A stretch of 14,798 nt of DNA, taken from an uncultured Collinsella sp. (GTDB taxonomy: Bacteria > Actinomycetota > Coriobacteriia > Coriobacteriales > Coriobacteriaceae). The stretch lies in NCBI GenBank assembly GCA_900557455.1, contig USSM01000016.1, positions 1 to 14,798 of the forward strand, written 5' to 3'. Under the pieces are notes generated by a model. The model did no database searches. It was not told the DNA's origin and worked only from the letters and a program-made list of their open reading frames with translations. The translations under genes were made by a program, and so were the position numbers. Shown piece after piece: positions 1-7,331 of this stretch (its first letter is position 1; every line of letters starts with the position of its first letter).

Positions 1-565
1 GAGGGGCTATGCGGCATAGCGCCGGGGCATGGTCCGGAAAAACGTCCGAGGTCCCCTTCATCATGGTTTCGACGGCATCCTTGTGCTCCTCGACGTTGTC
101 GATACGCACGTACACACTGCCGCCGTTAACGTCGGTGAAGTATTCGGTCGTTACGCCGCCCGAGTGCGTGAAGTAGGCACTGCGCCAGGTCTTGCCGTTG
201 TACTTAACGGGATCGCTCTCGGTCCATCCAGAGTTGGCCTTCCACTTTGCCTCGTAGTCGAACAGCTCGTCGGCGTTCTTGTCAGGATCGAAGACGGGGA
301 TGAAGCGATCGCTGGCGTGCTCGCTCTCGGTGAACTTAAACTGGGCCCTGTCGACCGTGTCGCCGGCAACGTCGGTGACCTCGACGCCCTCGGGGACCTC
401 GACCTTAAACCAAATGAAGTCGGTCCTCATATCCACGGCTGGCTTTTCTGCTCCGCCGCCACCGCCACTGCCGGTAGCGCCGCCGCTTCCGCTACAGCCC
501 ACCAGGGCAACTGCGGCAAAGAGACTCATGCAGAGGGTGAGAATCGCAAAGGCCTTCTTTTTCAT
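1..565 (-). CDS. Lipoprotein of unknown function, paralogue A (3' end cut by window edge)
   Basis: The minus strand reads open from an ATG at 565 to the window edge, giving 188 visible residues and no stop. An AGGAGG ribosome binding site at 574-579 lies 8 nt upstream of the ATG. The N-terminus is a lipoprotein signal: KKK, a hydrophobic core and the lipobox LVGC with Cys24, followed by a Gly/Ser-rich tether. This should anchor the protein to the outer face of the membrane. The globular part starts with TDFIWFKVEVPEGV and contains RFIPVF, YNGKTWR and GSVYVRI, all shared with the neighbouring paralogue at 792-1397. From that alignment, roughly 15-20 residues are probably missing past the edge. 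I do not recognise the family. The exported location is well supported; the function is not known. Confidence 0.85.
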   Translation of the reverse strand, partial: MKKKAFAILTLCMSLFAAVALVGCSGSGGATGSGGGGGAEKPAVDMRTDFIWFKVEVPEGVEVTDVAGDTVDRAQFKFTESEHASDRFIPVFDPDKNADELFDYEAKWKANSGWTESDPVKYNGKTWRSAYFTHSGGVTTEYFTDVNGGSVYVRIDNVEEHKDAVETMMKGTSDVFPDHAPALCRIAP

Positions 566-637
566 GGTCGTGTCCTCCTCGATCTGTAACCGCCCATGGA
601 TTACCTGCCTTTACTGTACGCGCGAGCGGCTCGCTAG

Positions 638-656
638 GGTGGGCCATGTGTCCCAT
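638..656. repeat. 19-nt repeat, copy 1, upstream of lipoprotein A
   Basis: The sequence GGTGGGCCATGTGTCCCAT occurs here and again, base for base, at 1594-1612. It contains the imperfect palindrome TGGGCCATGTGTCCCA, with 6 of 8 base pairs matching. This copy lies 73 nt upstream of the lipoprotein A start codon. It could be an operator shared by both lipoprotein genes or a fragment of an interspersed repeat. The distance to the start codon differs between the copies, so a fixed operator geometry is not proven. Confidence 0.6.
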
Positions 657-702
657 TCTGGGGGCTGGATTTGCGCCGATAAGTGGCAATATGTCCGGGC
701 GC

Positions 703-738
703 AAAAGAGGGGAGGACCGGCCGATCCGATCCTCCCCT
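703..738 (-). terminator. Rho-independent terminator of lipoprotein B
   Basis: Bases 708-716 pair with 730-738 in a perfect 9-bp stem (GGGGAGGA / TCCTCCCC core plus A-T). A further 3 bp can form inside the loop. Read on the minus strand the stem is followed by TCTTTT. It lies about 55 nt past the stop of the 792-1397 gene, so the two lipoprotein genes are probably transcribed separately. Confidence 0.75.
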
Positions 739-791
739 GGCTGGGCGTCCGATCATTTAATGACTGCGCATGCGATGCTGCGTGCGAGCCC

Positions 792-1397
792 CTAATGCTT
801 GATCTCGATGCTCGAAATCTCGACTTCGCGTGCCTCGGCAAATGCCTTCGCCATGTCATCGGGGAACTCGATGGAGTTGAGGAGCGCCTCGGCTTCTTTC
901 TTATGCAGATCGAAGTTCGAGATGAGGACGTAGACGCTTCCCGGCTCAACGTCGGTAAAGAGGAGGGTTGAGACGCCGCTGTTGTCCTCGTACGTTCCGA
1001 CGAGCCACGTCCTGTCGTTATACTCGACGGACCCGCCATCCTTCCACTGGAACGTATCACCTTTCTTTTCTGCCTGGTCGGCGTGGGATTCCTCTGCCGT
1101 CAGCGCTTTTTTCCAAACGGGGATAAAGCGATCGGCCGAACCGTTCTCGTCTTCGGGGAAGGTGAGCTGGACCCTGTCGGCGTTCTTGCCTGCCGAGTCG
1201 CTTACGCCAACGCCCTCGGGCATCTCGACCTTAAACCAGATAAAGTCGGTCTTCTTGGCGACGGGGGCCTTTTCCTTGCTCTCGCCCTTGGCGGCGCTGC
1301 TGCCTCCGCCCGATGCGTTCCCGCCGCAGCCCACGAGGGCGAGCGCGGCAAAGAGGGCGATGCAAAGGGAAAGGATCGATAGGGTCTTTTTCTTCAT
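792..1397 (-). CDS. Lipoprotein of unknown function, paralogue B
   Basis: The protein is 201 residues from the ATG at 1397. That start is preferred over the in-frame ATG at 1427 because AAGGAGG at 1406-1412 sits 8 nt upstream of it and because it gives a normal signal peptide. MKKK, a hydrophobic core and LVGC with Cys24 form a type II lipoprotein signal. A Gly/Ser/Lys tether follows, then a compact domain with TDFIWFKVEMPEGV, ADRFIPVW, VEYNDRTWLVGTYED, LFTDVEPGSVYVLISN and a C-terminal helix rich in Ala and Glu. The layout and several blocks match the truncated lipoprotein at 1-565, so the two arose by duplication. I recognise no named family. A surface role is inferred only from the lipobox. 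A terminator follows at 703-738. Confidence 0.9.
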   Translation of the reverse strand: MKKKTLSILSLCIALFAALALVGCGGNASGGGSSAAKGESKEKAPVAKKTDFIWFKVEMPEGVGVSDSAGKNADRVQLTFPEDENGSADRFIPVWKKALTAEESHADQAEKKGDTFQWKDGGSVEYNDRTWLVGTYEDNSGVSTLLFTDVEPGSVYVLISNFDLHKKEAEALLNSIEFPDDMAKAFAEAREVEISSIEIKH

Positions 1398-1593
1398 GGT
1401 GGCGTCCTCCTTGTCTCTTGGTGACATCGCGGTGCCGCGGGGCGTCAGGGCGTTGTTTCCGTTTGCGGCGGATGTCTTTGCGTACGGTGCGGCGATACCT
1501 CCGTTCGTGGTTTGCGGCCGTTGAGTGGCCGTGCCCCAACGGGTTCCTTACTTATAGATATGCCCCAGTTTTTGACGTCCGGGAGTCTCGAAA

Positions 1594-1612
1594 GGTGGGC
1601 CATGTGTCCCAT
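1594..1612. repeat. 19-nt repeat, copy 2, upstream of lipoprotein B
   Basis: This is an exact copy of the repeat at 638-656 in the same orientation. It lies 197 nt upstream of the lipoprotein B start codon and about 40 nt upstream of the candidate -10 box at 1551-1556. Confidence 0.6.
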
Positions 1613-1667
1613 GTTTGCGGCGCCGACGCCTATCGTTCGTCATAGAAATCCGCGATGGCCAGGTGTG

Positions 1668-1696
1668 CTGACGCTCATGTGCTTATGGGCTAGACT
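1668..1696 (+). promoter_or_regulatory. Predicted sigma-70-type promoter of fchA-folD
   Basis: CTGACG (1668-1673) and TAGACT (1691-1696) are separated by 17 nt, each matching 4 of 6 consensus bases. Transcription would start near 1703, giving a leader of about 70 nt to the fchA start codon. The prediction rests on spacing and similarity alone. Confidence 0.4.
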
Positions 1697-1773
1697 TAGC
1701 ATCATTACGTGTTTGATGCGGTTGGTCGGCGGTTGCCGCCCGACCGATCTATATGACTTGAAGGTGCATACGT

Positions 1774-2406
1774 ATGAGCCAAGAGATGATGGATAAGACT
1801 TGTCGCGGTTTTGCCGAGGCGCTTGCCGCGCGCGAGCCGGTTCCCGGCGGCGGTAGCGCGAGCGCCTTTGTGGGCGCGCTGGGAGCCTCGCTTTGCGGGA
1901 TGGTCGCGCGCTACGGGGCGACCAATCCTGCGCTTAGCGATCGGACGGACGATCTGACGCGCACGTTTGCCCAGGCTGATGAGCTGGCCCAGGAGCTTGT
2001 CGAGTTGGTTGCCGAGGACGTTCGTGCCTACGGGCAGGTGTCCGCGGCGTACGGTATTCCGCGTGACGATCCGGCTCGAGCGACCGCGATTCAGGACGCG
2101 TTGCGCGTGGCGGCCATGCCTCCGTATCGGATCATGGATGCCTGCGGGCGCGCGCTGGCGCTGCTCGAGGACATGGCAGACAAGGGCTCGCGCCAGCTGC
2201 TGTCCGACGTGGCATGCGGCGCCGTATTCTGCCGCGCTGCCATGCAGGGCGCAAGCCTGACGCTCTTTGCCAACACCACATCTATGAAAGACCGGGCGCG
2301 CGCCGAGGAACTCGAGGCGGCGTGCGATGAGCTGCTGGATACGTGGCTGCCGCGCGCCGATGCACTGGCGCGCCGCGCTGCCGACGCCGCAAGGAAGAGG
2401 AGATAG
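1774..2406 (+). CDS. fchA: Cyclodeaminase/cyclohydrolase family protein (FchA-like)
   Basis: The protein is 210 residues, the usual size of stand-alone members of the formiminotetrahydrofolate cyclodeaminase family. The family signature PVPGGGSASA is at residues 22-31, and the rest is predicted helical, as in the known fold. Known members either deaminate 5-formimino-THF or hydrolyse 5,10-methenyl-THF (FchA, the cyclohydrolase of purinolytic clostridia and methylotrophs). The next gene is folD, 2 nt downstream, and no histidine-degradation gene is in view, so the methenyl-THF cyclohydrolase role is favoured. The defects seen in the adjacent FolD support this. AAGGTG at 1761-1766, 7 nt before the ATG, serves as ribosome binding site. 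It is a cytoplasmic enzyme; family is certain, exact reaction inferred. Confidence 0.88.
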   Translation: MSQEMMDKTCRGFAEALAAREPVPGGGSASAFVGALGASLCGMVARYGATNPALSDRTDDLTRTFAQADELAQELVELVAEDVRAYGQVSAAYGIPRDDPARATAIQDALRVAAMPPYRIMDACGRALALLEDMADKGSRQLLSDVACGAVFCRAAMQGASLTLFANTTSMKDRARAEELEAACDELLDTWLPRADALARRAADAARKRR

Positions 2407-2408
2407 CC

Positions 2409-3263
2409 ATGGCCGAGCTGCAGAAGGGTGCTCCCGTTGCCCGCGCTTTGACCGAGGAGCTTGCCGCTCGTTGCATGGCTTTGCGTGAGCGCGGCGTTGT
2501 TCCGACACTGGCCATCGTTCGTGTGGGCGAGCGCGAGGACGACCTGTCCTACGAGCGCGGTGCTCTCAAGCGCTGCGAGAAGGTTGGCATCGAGGCTCGT
2601 CGCGTTTTGCTTCCCGCCGATGTTTCGCAGGACGAGCTGTTGGCGGCTATTAAGGACATCAATGCCGACCCCGCTGTTCATGGCTGCCTGATGTTTCGCC
2701 CGCTGCCCGCTGGGCTTGATGAGGATGCAGTTGCCGCGGCACTCGATCCCGACAAGGATGTTGACTCCATGACGCCGGCATCGCTGCTCACCACGCTTTC
2801 GGGGCGAGGTGAGGGTTTTGCCCCCTGCACGGCCGAGGCCGTGTTGGCGTTGCTGGACCATTACGGCGTTGAGCTGGATGGGGCCAAGGTCGCGGTCGTC
2901 GGTCGATCGCTGGTGATTGGCCGTCCCGTTGCCGCCATGCTTACGGCTCGCAATGCCACGGTGACGACGTGTCATACGCATACGCGTGACTTGGCTGCCG
3001 AGTGCCGTTCTGCCGACATTGTTGTTGCCGCGGTTGGACGTGCGCGCACGATTGGCGCGGATGCGGTTCGCGCGGGCCAAACGATCATCGATGTTGGCAT
3101 TAACTGGGACGAGGCCGCTGACAAGCTGGTCGGGGACGTCGATTTTGATGCAGCGGAACCGGTCGTTGGCGCAATTACTCCCGTGCCGGGCGGCGTGGGG
3201 GCTGTGACCACGGCGATTCTCGCCAAGCACGTGATCGAGGCGGCGGAGCGCGCATCGAAATAG
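2409..3263 (+). CDS. folD: FolD-type methylenetetrahydrofolate dehydrogenase (cyclohydrolase residues missing)
   Basis: The protein is 284 residues, normal for FolD, which oxidises 5,10-methylene-THF with NADP and hydrolyses the methenyl product to 10-formyl-THF. Visible family marks are DPDKDVD (113-119), the nucleotide-binding GRSLVIGRP (165-173) and TPVPGGVG (257-264). The catalytic YxxxK motif is altered: Tyr48 is followed at +4 by Ala52 (YERGALKRCEKVG). The Gln of the usual GxLVQLPLP is Phe96 (GCLMFRPLP). In the well-studied enzymes those Lys and Gln residues serve the cyclohydrolase reaction. The ATG at 2409 was chosen because GAGGAG at 2398-2403 precedes it and it starts 2 nt after the fchA stop, implying a coupled operon. 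An upstream in-frame start at 2343 would lie inside fchA. A terminator follows at 3289-3310. Confidence 0.93.
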   Translation: MAELQKGAPVARALTEELAARCMALRERGVVPTLAIVRVGEREDDLSYERGALKRCEKVGIEARRVLLPADVSQDELLAAIKDINADPAVHGCLMFRPLPAGLDEDAVAAALDPDKDVDSMTPASLLTTLSGRGEGFAPCTAEAVLALLDHYGVELDGAKVAVVGRSLVIGRPVAAMLTARNATVTTCHTHTRDLAAECRSADIVVAAVGRARTIGADAVRAGQTIIDVGINWDEAADKLVGDVDFDAAEPVVGAITPVPGGVGAVTTAILAKHVIEAAERASK

Positions 3264-3288
3264 TCGTTTTTGACCACAGGGGTTGCCG

Positions 3289-3310
3289 GGGCGGCTGTTT
3301 CGCCCTTTTT
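3289..3310 (+). terminator. Terminator after folD
   Basis: GGGCG (3289-3293) pairs with CGCCC (3301-3305) around a 7-nt loop and is followed by TTTTT at 3306-3310. The stem is short but GC-only, and it lies 26 nt after the folD stop. Confidence 0.65.
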
Positions 3311-3364
3311 GCGCCGAAGCGATACACTGTTGCCGTTTGATTTCTTCGCTCAAGGAGGATGCGC

Positions 3365-4888
3365 ATGCCGTGCACAACGATTCTGGTCGGTAAAAACGCA
3401 AGCTACGACGGGTCGACCCTGGTCGCGCGTAACGAGGACTCGTCCAACGGGGTGTTTGAGCCCAAGCGCATGCGTGTTGTGCATCCCGACGAGCAGCCGC
3501 GCGTCTACACGAGCGTCCTGAGTCACCTGACCGTTGAACTGCCCGACAATCCCATGCGTTACACAAGCGTCCCCGACGTTGTCCCTGGTCATGGCATTTG
3601 GGCAGAGGCCGGCTTCAACGAGCTCAACGTTGGCATGTCCGCAACCGAGACGCTTACCACCAACGAGCGCGTCCGCGGCGCCGATCCGCTCGTGGACTAC
3701 GTGCCCGCCAAGGGCAACGAGGGCGAGGACGGCTATGTTCCGGCGCAGCCCGGCGGTCTGGGTGAGGAGGATATAGTGACCCTGGTGCTGCCGTACGCCA
3801 AGTCTGCCCGCGATGGCGTGCGTATCCTGGGTGACTTGCTCGAGCGCTACGGCACCTACGAGAACAACGGCATCGCCTTTAGTGACGTGGACGAGATCTG
3901 GTGGCTCGAGACCATTGGCGGCCACCACTGGATCGCCAAGCGCGTGCCCGATGACGCCTATGTGACCATGCCTAACCAGCTGGGTATCGATAGCTTTGAC
4001 CTGGACGATGCCGAGGGCGCCCAGGTCGACCATATGTGCTCCGCCGACCTGCGCTCCTGGATGGCCGAGTGGCATCTGGACCTGACGCTGGGCGTCGAGG
4101 GCGACGGTCCCGCTGCGGTCTTTAACCCGCGCGAGGCCTTTGGCTCGCACAGCGACAGCGACCACGTCTACAACACGCCGCGCGCCTGGTATATGCAGCG
4201 CTGCCTCAACCCCAGCGATGTGTGGGACGGTCCCGACGCCGACTACACGCCCGAGAGCGATGACATCCCCTGGAGCCGCGTGCCCGAGCGCAAGGTGACC
4301 ATCGAGGACATCAAGTACGTGCTTTCGAGCCACTACCAGGGCACGGAGTACGACTGCTACGGCAGCAAGGGTACCCCCGCCACGCGCGGCGCCTATCGTC
4401 CCATCGGCATCAACCGCAACGGCCAGCTCGCCGTGCTGCAGCTGCGCCCCTATGCACAGCCGGCGTATCGCGCCGTACAGTGGATGGCGTTTGGCTCTAA
4501 CTCGTTTAACGCGCTCGTGCCGCTGTACGCCAATGTCGAGACCATGCCCGAGTACTATGCCGACACGCAGGCCCGCGTGACGTCGGAGAATTTCTATTGG
4601 GCAAATCGCCTGATCGGTGCCTTGGCCGATGTTCGCTTCCACGAGTGTGGTCGCGCGGTCGAGGATTATCAGGAGAAGGTCGGCGGCATGGGCCACAAGC
4701 AGATTCACGACGTTGACGCTGTCGTAGCCGCGCTGCCCGAGACTGAGGTACCTGCCGAGCTCGCCCGCGCCAACGAGGCCTTTGCCGAGCTCGTGCGCGT
4801 GGAGACCGATGCTCTGTTGGGCAAGGTGCTCTACACCACGAGCTGTGCCATGAAGAACTCCTTCGCGATGAACGATAACGTAAGGTAA
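3365..4888 (+). CDS. C69 family dipeptidase (PepD-like)
   Basis: The protein is 507 residues and belongs to peptidase family C69 (N-terminal nucleophile hydrolases), which cleave dipeptides and become active when the N-terminal Cys is exposed. The start MPCTTILVGKNASYDGST followed by ARNEDS is the family's N-terminal block, with Cys3 as the expected nucleophile. Further typical stretches are EIWWLETIGGHHW, MPNQLGIDSFDL, the DCYGSKGTPATRGAYRPIG region and a C-terminal helical part. There is no signal peptide, so it should be cytoplasmic, salvaging peptides. The ATG at 3365 was chosen because AAGGAGG (3352-3358) lies 6 nt upstream; the ATG at 3359 touches that site and cannot use it. It stands alone between terminators at 3289-3310 and 4907-4950. 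Confidence 0.93.
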   Translation: MPCTTILVGKNASYDGSTLVARNEDSSNGVFEPKRMRVVHPDEQPRVYTSVLSHLTVELPDNPMRYTSVPDVVPGHGIWAEAGFNELNVGMSATETLTTNERVRGADPLVDYVPAKGNEGEDGYVPAQPGGLGEEDIVTLVLPYAKSARDGVRILGDLLERYGTYENNGIAFSDVDEIWWLETIGGHHWIAKRVPDDAYVTMPNQLGIDSFDLDDAEGAQVDHMCSADLRSWMAEWHLDLTLGVEGDGPAAVFNPREAFGSHSDSDHVYNTPRAWYMQRCLNPSDVWDGPDADYTPESDDIPWSRVPERKVTIEDIKYVLSSHYQGTEYDCYGSKGTPATRGAYRPIGINRNGQLAVLQLRPYAQPAYRAVQWMAFGSNSFNALVPLYANVETMPEYYADTQARVTSENFYWANRLIGALADVRFHECGRAVEDYQEKVGGMGHKQIHDVDAVVAALPETEVPAELARANEAFAELVRVETDALLGKVLYTTSCAMKNSFAMNDNVR

Positions 4889-4906
4889 AGATAACCTTGC
4901 AACGAG

Positions 4907-4950
4907 CGAGCGGGACAAACGCCGTCAAAGGCTTTGCCCCGCTCGATTTC
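4907..4950 (+). terminator. Terminator after the C69 dipeptidase
   Basis: CGAGCGGG (4907-4914) pairs with CCCGCTCG (4938-4945). After one mismatch, CAAA (4916-4919) pairs with TTTG (4933-4936). A moderately T-rich tract (ATTTCTATCTT) follows. The stem is strong; the U-tract is only fair. Confidence 0.7.
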
Positions 4951-4982
4951 TATCTTGGCGATAAAACGATTTTGTGTCGTTC

Positions 4983-4996
4983 ACCCAATCTTGGGT
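4983..4996. promoter_or_regulatory. Palindrome upstream of the phasin-like gene
   Basis: ACCCAATCTTGGGT is a perfect 6-bp inverted repeat around a 2-nt centre, 41 nt upstream of the chosen start codon. A weak promoter-like pair, TTGTGT (4972-4977) and TACAAG (4996-5001), would bracket it, so it could be an operator. It is short, and chance occurrence is possible. Confidence 0.3.
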
Positions 4997-5036
4997 ACAA
5001 GAACGCCAATACAGTTGTTCATGATTGGAGCCAACC

Positions 5037-5453
5037 ATGGTTATGAAATTCGATCAGCTTGTTAACGGTGCCATCAACGTGGGCTTCGGCGCCGCTGCCG
5101 TTGCCGTCGAGGGCGGCAAGAAGGTCCTTGACGACCTCAATACCAAGGGCGAGCAGGTCCGCAAGGACGCCGGCACCCCCGATATCGCCCGCAGCGTGTC
5201 CGATATGTTCGAGCAGGCCGGTGGCACCATTTCCGACCTGACCGAGCGTCTGGGCATGCAGGGCGAGACTGCGGCACAGCGCGTGCTCGACGAGCTCATC
5301 CTGGCCCGCGTCCGCGTTATGACCGCCCCCGAGCGCACGGCCTTCCTGGCCCATGTGCGCGACATCGTCGACTCGGTCGAGGACAACGTGACTTCGGTGC
5401 CCGTCGAGTCCGTTGAGCCCGACGATGCAGAGGACACCGAAGAGGCCGAGTAG
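5037..5453 (+). CDS. Phasin-like / granule-associated small protein upstream of UbiB-type kinase
   Basis: The protein is 138 residues from the ATG at 5037, chosen because TTGGAG (5025-5030) lies 6 nt before it. A TTG at 5025 or an ATG at 5043 are alternatives. It begins with a short amphipathic or weakly hydrophobic stretch (NGAINVGFGAAAVAVEGG) followed by charged helices likely to form a coiled coil. The tail is very acidic (PDDAEDTEEAE). This resembles small phasin-like proteins (COG3937 type) that often sit beside UbiB-family genes. No PHA synthesis gene is in view, so storage-granule binding is doubtful; membrane or lipid association with the next gene product is more likely. It lies 8 nt before the UbiB-like gene, so the two are probably co-transcribed. 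Family assignment is moderate, from composition and context. Confidence 0.7.
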   Translation: MVMKFDQLVNGAINVGFGAAAVAVEGGKKVLDDLNTKGEQVRKDAGTPDIARSVSDMFEQAGGTISDLTERLGMQGETAAQRVLDELILARVRVMTAPERTAFLAHVRDIVDSVEDNVTSVPVESVEPDDAEDTEEAE

Positions 5454-5461
5454 CAGCGCAG

Positions 5462-7225
5462 ATGGCAGATTCCACCACCGATTACAACAATCTAGATCCC
5501 TTGGGTGACGAGACGGCGGTTGTCGATGAGGTTGAGGCCGCCGTCTCGGGCGCTCGTAAGAAGCCACGCGCTGTCGATATGGTCCCCGAGGAGCCCGACG
5601 CGATGGCGCCGGACGAGGAGTATCAGCTCACACCGGCAGGTCGTCGTGAGCGCATTGGGCAGATCGTTCGTCTGATCAAAAAGTACCGCGTATGGGATAA
5701 CCTCACGCCGGTGCGTCTGCGTCGTCTGCTCGAAGAGCTCGGTCCCATGTTCGTCAAGATGGGGCAGATTCTGGCTAACCGCTCCGAGATTTTGCCGCAG
5801 CGGTTTTGCGACGAGCTCCGTCGCCTGCGCTCCGACGTAGAGCCGGTGCCATATGAGGTAGTGCTCCGCTGTCTGGAAGAGGAATACGGCCAGCGCCTGG
5901 GGCAGATGTTCGACGCGATCGACCCCAACCCGCTCGGTAGCGCGTCGCTCGCGCAGGTACACCGCGCCCGCCTGGTGACCGGCGAGGACGTGGCCGTTAA
6001 GGTGCAGCGCCCCGGCGCGCAACAGGTCATGGCGCAGGACATCGACATCATCCGTTCGGTGGTGCGCATCGTTTCCAAGTTCGTCAACACCGATCAGTTT
6101 GTTGACTTGCACGCCGTCGTCGAGGAGCTGTGGGCCTCCTTTCGCGAGGAGACCAACTTTTTGGCCGAGGCAAAAAACCTCAACGATTTCTATGACTTCC
6201 ATAAGAGCGTCCATGGCGTGTCGTGTCCCAAATCCTACTTGGACCTTTGCACCGAACACGTCGTGGTCATGGACTACATTGACGGCATCTCGATTGCCGA
6301 TCCCGAGCGCCTGGTGGCCGAGGGCTATGACTTGGAAAAGATCGGCTCGGCGATTGTCGAGGACTATTCGACGCAGGTGCTCGATGATGGCTTTTTCCAT
6401 GCTGACCCGCATGCGGGAAACATCATCCTCAAGGACGGCATCGTCTACTTTATCGACCTGGGCATGGTCGGGCGCATGTCGAGCCACGACCGCGGTATCG
6501 TCAAGGACATGATTTTCGCCGTGGCCGAGGGCGACGTGCCCAAGCTCAAGGACTCGCTCATGCGCTTTGCCGTGACGCGCGGCGACTCCGCCGAGCTCGA
6601 CCATTCGGCCTTTTTGTCCGACTTGGACTTTATCGTCGCCGACTTTGCGGGTCTTGATCTTAAGGACCTGGATATCGGCGAGTTTTTGACCTCGCTGCTC
6701 AATCTGGCGCGCAAGAACGACGTTGAGCTGCCGAGCGTGGTGACAATGTTCGCGCGCGGCATGGTGACGCTCGAGGGCCTGCTGACCGAGTACATGCCCA
6801 ACGTCAACATGATCCAGATCATCCAGACGCATATCAAAAACGAGAAGAGCACCTATGCCCGAGTTCGCGAGATGGGCCGTGACTTTGCGGCGAGCAGCTA
6901 CCGTGCGGCCAAGGGCTCACTCGAGGCGGCTGAGTATCTGGGCCTGGCATCGCGCATGCTCACGCGCGGCCAGCTTAAGGTGAATCTGCAACTCATGAGC
7001 AGCGACAAGGCGCTGCGTCAGATAGGCGGCATCGTCGACCGCATGTCAATGGCCATTGTTATCGCCGGTCTGTTTATCGGCTCCTCGGTGGTCTACTATG
7101 CGCGCATCGAGCCTGTTGTGCTCGGTATTCCGGTCATCGGCTTTTTTGGCTATGTGAGCGCGCTGGTTTTGGCGCTCATGCTGGGCCGCAATATCTGGCG
7201 CAACAGTCACGGCGGCAAGCACTAG
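5462..7225 (+). CDS. ABC1/UbiB (AarF) family atypical kinase, membrane-anchored
   Basis: The protein is 587 residues. All the family's diagnostic motifs are present: KMGQ (KxGQ, residues 99-102), the Ala-rich-loop equivalent GSASLAQVH (159-167), the ATP-binding Lys180 in VAVKVQRPG, the catalytic HADPHAGN (313-320) and IDLG in place of DFG (331-334). Two hydrophobic segments near the C-terminus (about 525-545 and 552-575) anchor it to the membrane. UbiB members are ATPases supporting isoprenoid-lipid or quinone metabolism; the substrate here is unknown. The first 60 residues are an acidic, probably disordered extension. The ATG at 5462 has no good ribosome binding site but lies 8 nt after the preceding stop, suggesting translational coupling to the phasin-like gene. 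A terminator follows at 7304-7331. Confidence 0.93.
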   Translation: MADSTTDYNNLDPLGDETAVVDEVEAAVSGARKKPRAVDMVPEEPDAMAPDEEYQLTPAGRRERIGQIVRLIKKYRVWDNLTPVRLRRLLEELGPMFVKMGQILANRSEILPQRFCDELRRLRSDVEPVPYEVVLRCLEEEYGQRLGQMFDAIDPNPLGSASLAQVHRARLVTGEDVAVKVQRPGAQQVMAQDIDIIRSVVRIVSKFVNTDQFVDLHAVVEELWASFREETNFLAEAKNLNDFYDFHKSVHGVSCPKSYLDLCTEHVVVMDYIDGISIADPERLVAEGYDLEKIGSAIVEDYSTQVLDDGFFHADPHAGNIILKDGIVYFIDLGMVGRMSSHDRGIVKDMIFAVAEGDVPKLKDSLMRFAVTRGDSAELDHSAFLSDLDFIVADFAGLDLKDLDIGEFLTSLLNLARKNDVELPSVVTMFARGMVTLEGLLTEYMPNVNMIQIIQTHIKNEKSTYARVREMGRDFAASSYRAAKGSLEAAEYLGLASRMLTRGQLKVNLQLMSSDKALRQIGGIVDRMSMAIVIAGLFIGSSVVYYARIEPVVLGIPVIGFFGYVSALVLALMLGRNIWRNSHGGKH

Positions 7226-7303
7226 CGTAGCTGCACGGTGTCTTGTCCCACGGCGCCCTTCCATACCCAACTCTTTCCTATCGCAAACAATAGCTTTTAC
7301 CTT

Positions 7304-7331
7304 GGGCTTCGCCTGTGTGCGAGGCCCTTTT
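7304..7331 (+). terminator. Terminator of the phasin-like/UbiB unit
   Basis: GGGCTTCGC (7304-7312) pairs with GCGAGGCCC (7319-7327) in a 9-bp stem with one G-U pair and a 6-nt loop, followed by TTTT (7328-7331). Confidence 0.85.

Larger units (their letters stand above)
1398..1773. other. Divergent intergenic region between lipoprotein B and fchA
   Basis: These 376 nt separate two divergently transcribed genes. They hold the ribosome binding site of lipoprotein B, the second copy of the 19-nt repeat (1594-1612) and the predicted fchA promoter (1668-1696). On the minus strand TATAAG (complement of 1551-1556) is a possible -10 box for lipoprotein B, which would leave a leader of about 150 nt. 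I saw no convincing -35 box for it. No further gene or stable hairpin with a U-tract was found. Confidence 0.5.

Noticed and set aside
29..971. Plus-strand open frames across the lipoprotein genes
   Set aside because: They are mirror frames of two minus-strand lipoprotein genes that have proper ribosome binding sites, signal peptides and mutual similarity.
3359..3364. ATG at 3359 as start of the dipeptidase
   Set aside because: It directly abuts the AAGGAGG site, leaving no spacing. The ATG at 3365 gives the family's N-terminal layout with Cys at position 3.
2091..3566. Minus-strand open frame of 491 codons opposite fchA and folD
   Set aside because: It overlaps two well-identified enzymes on the other strand and its translation shows no family features.
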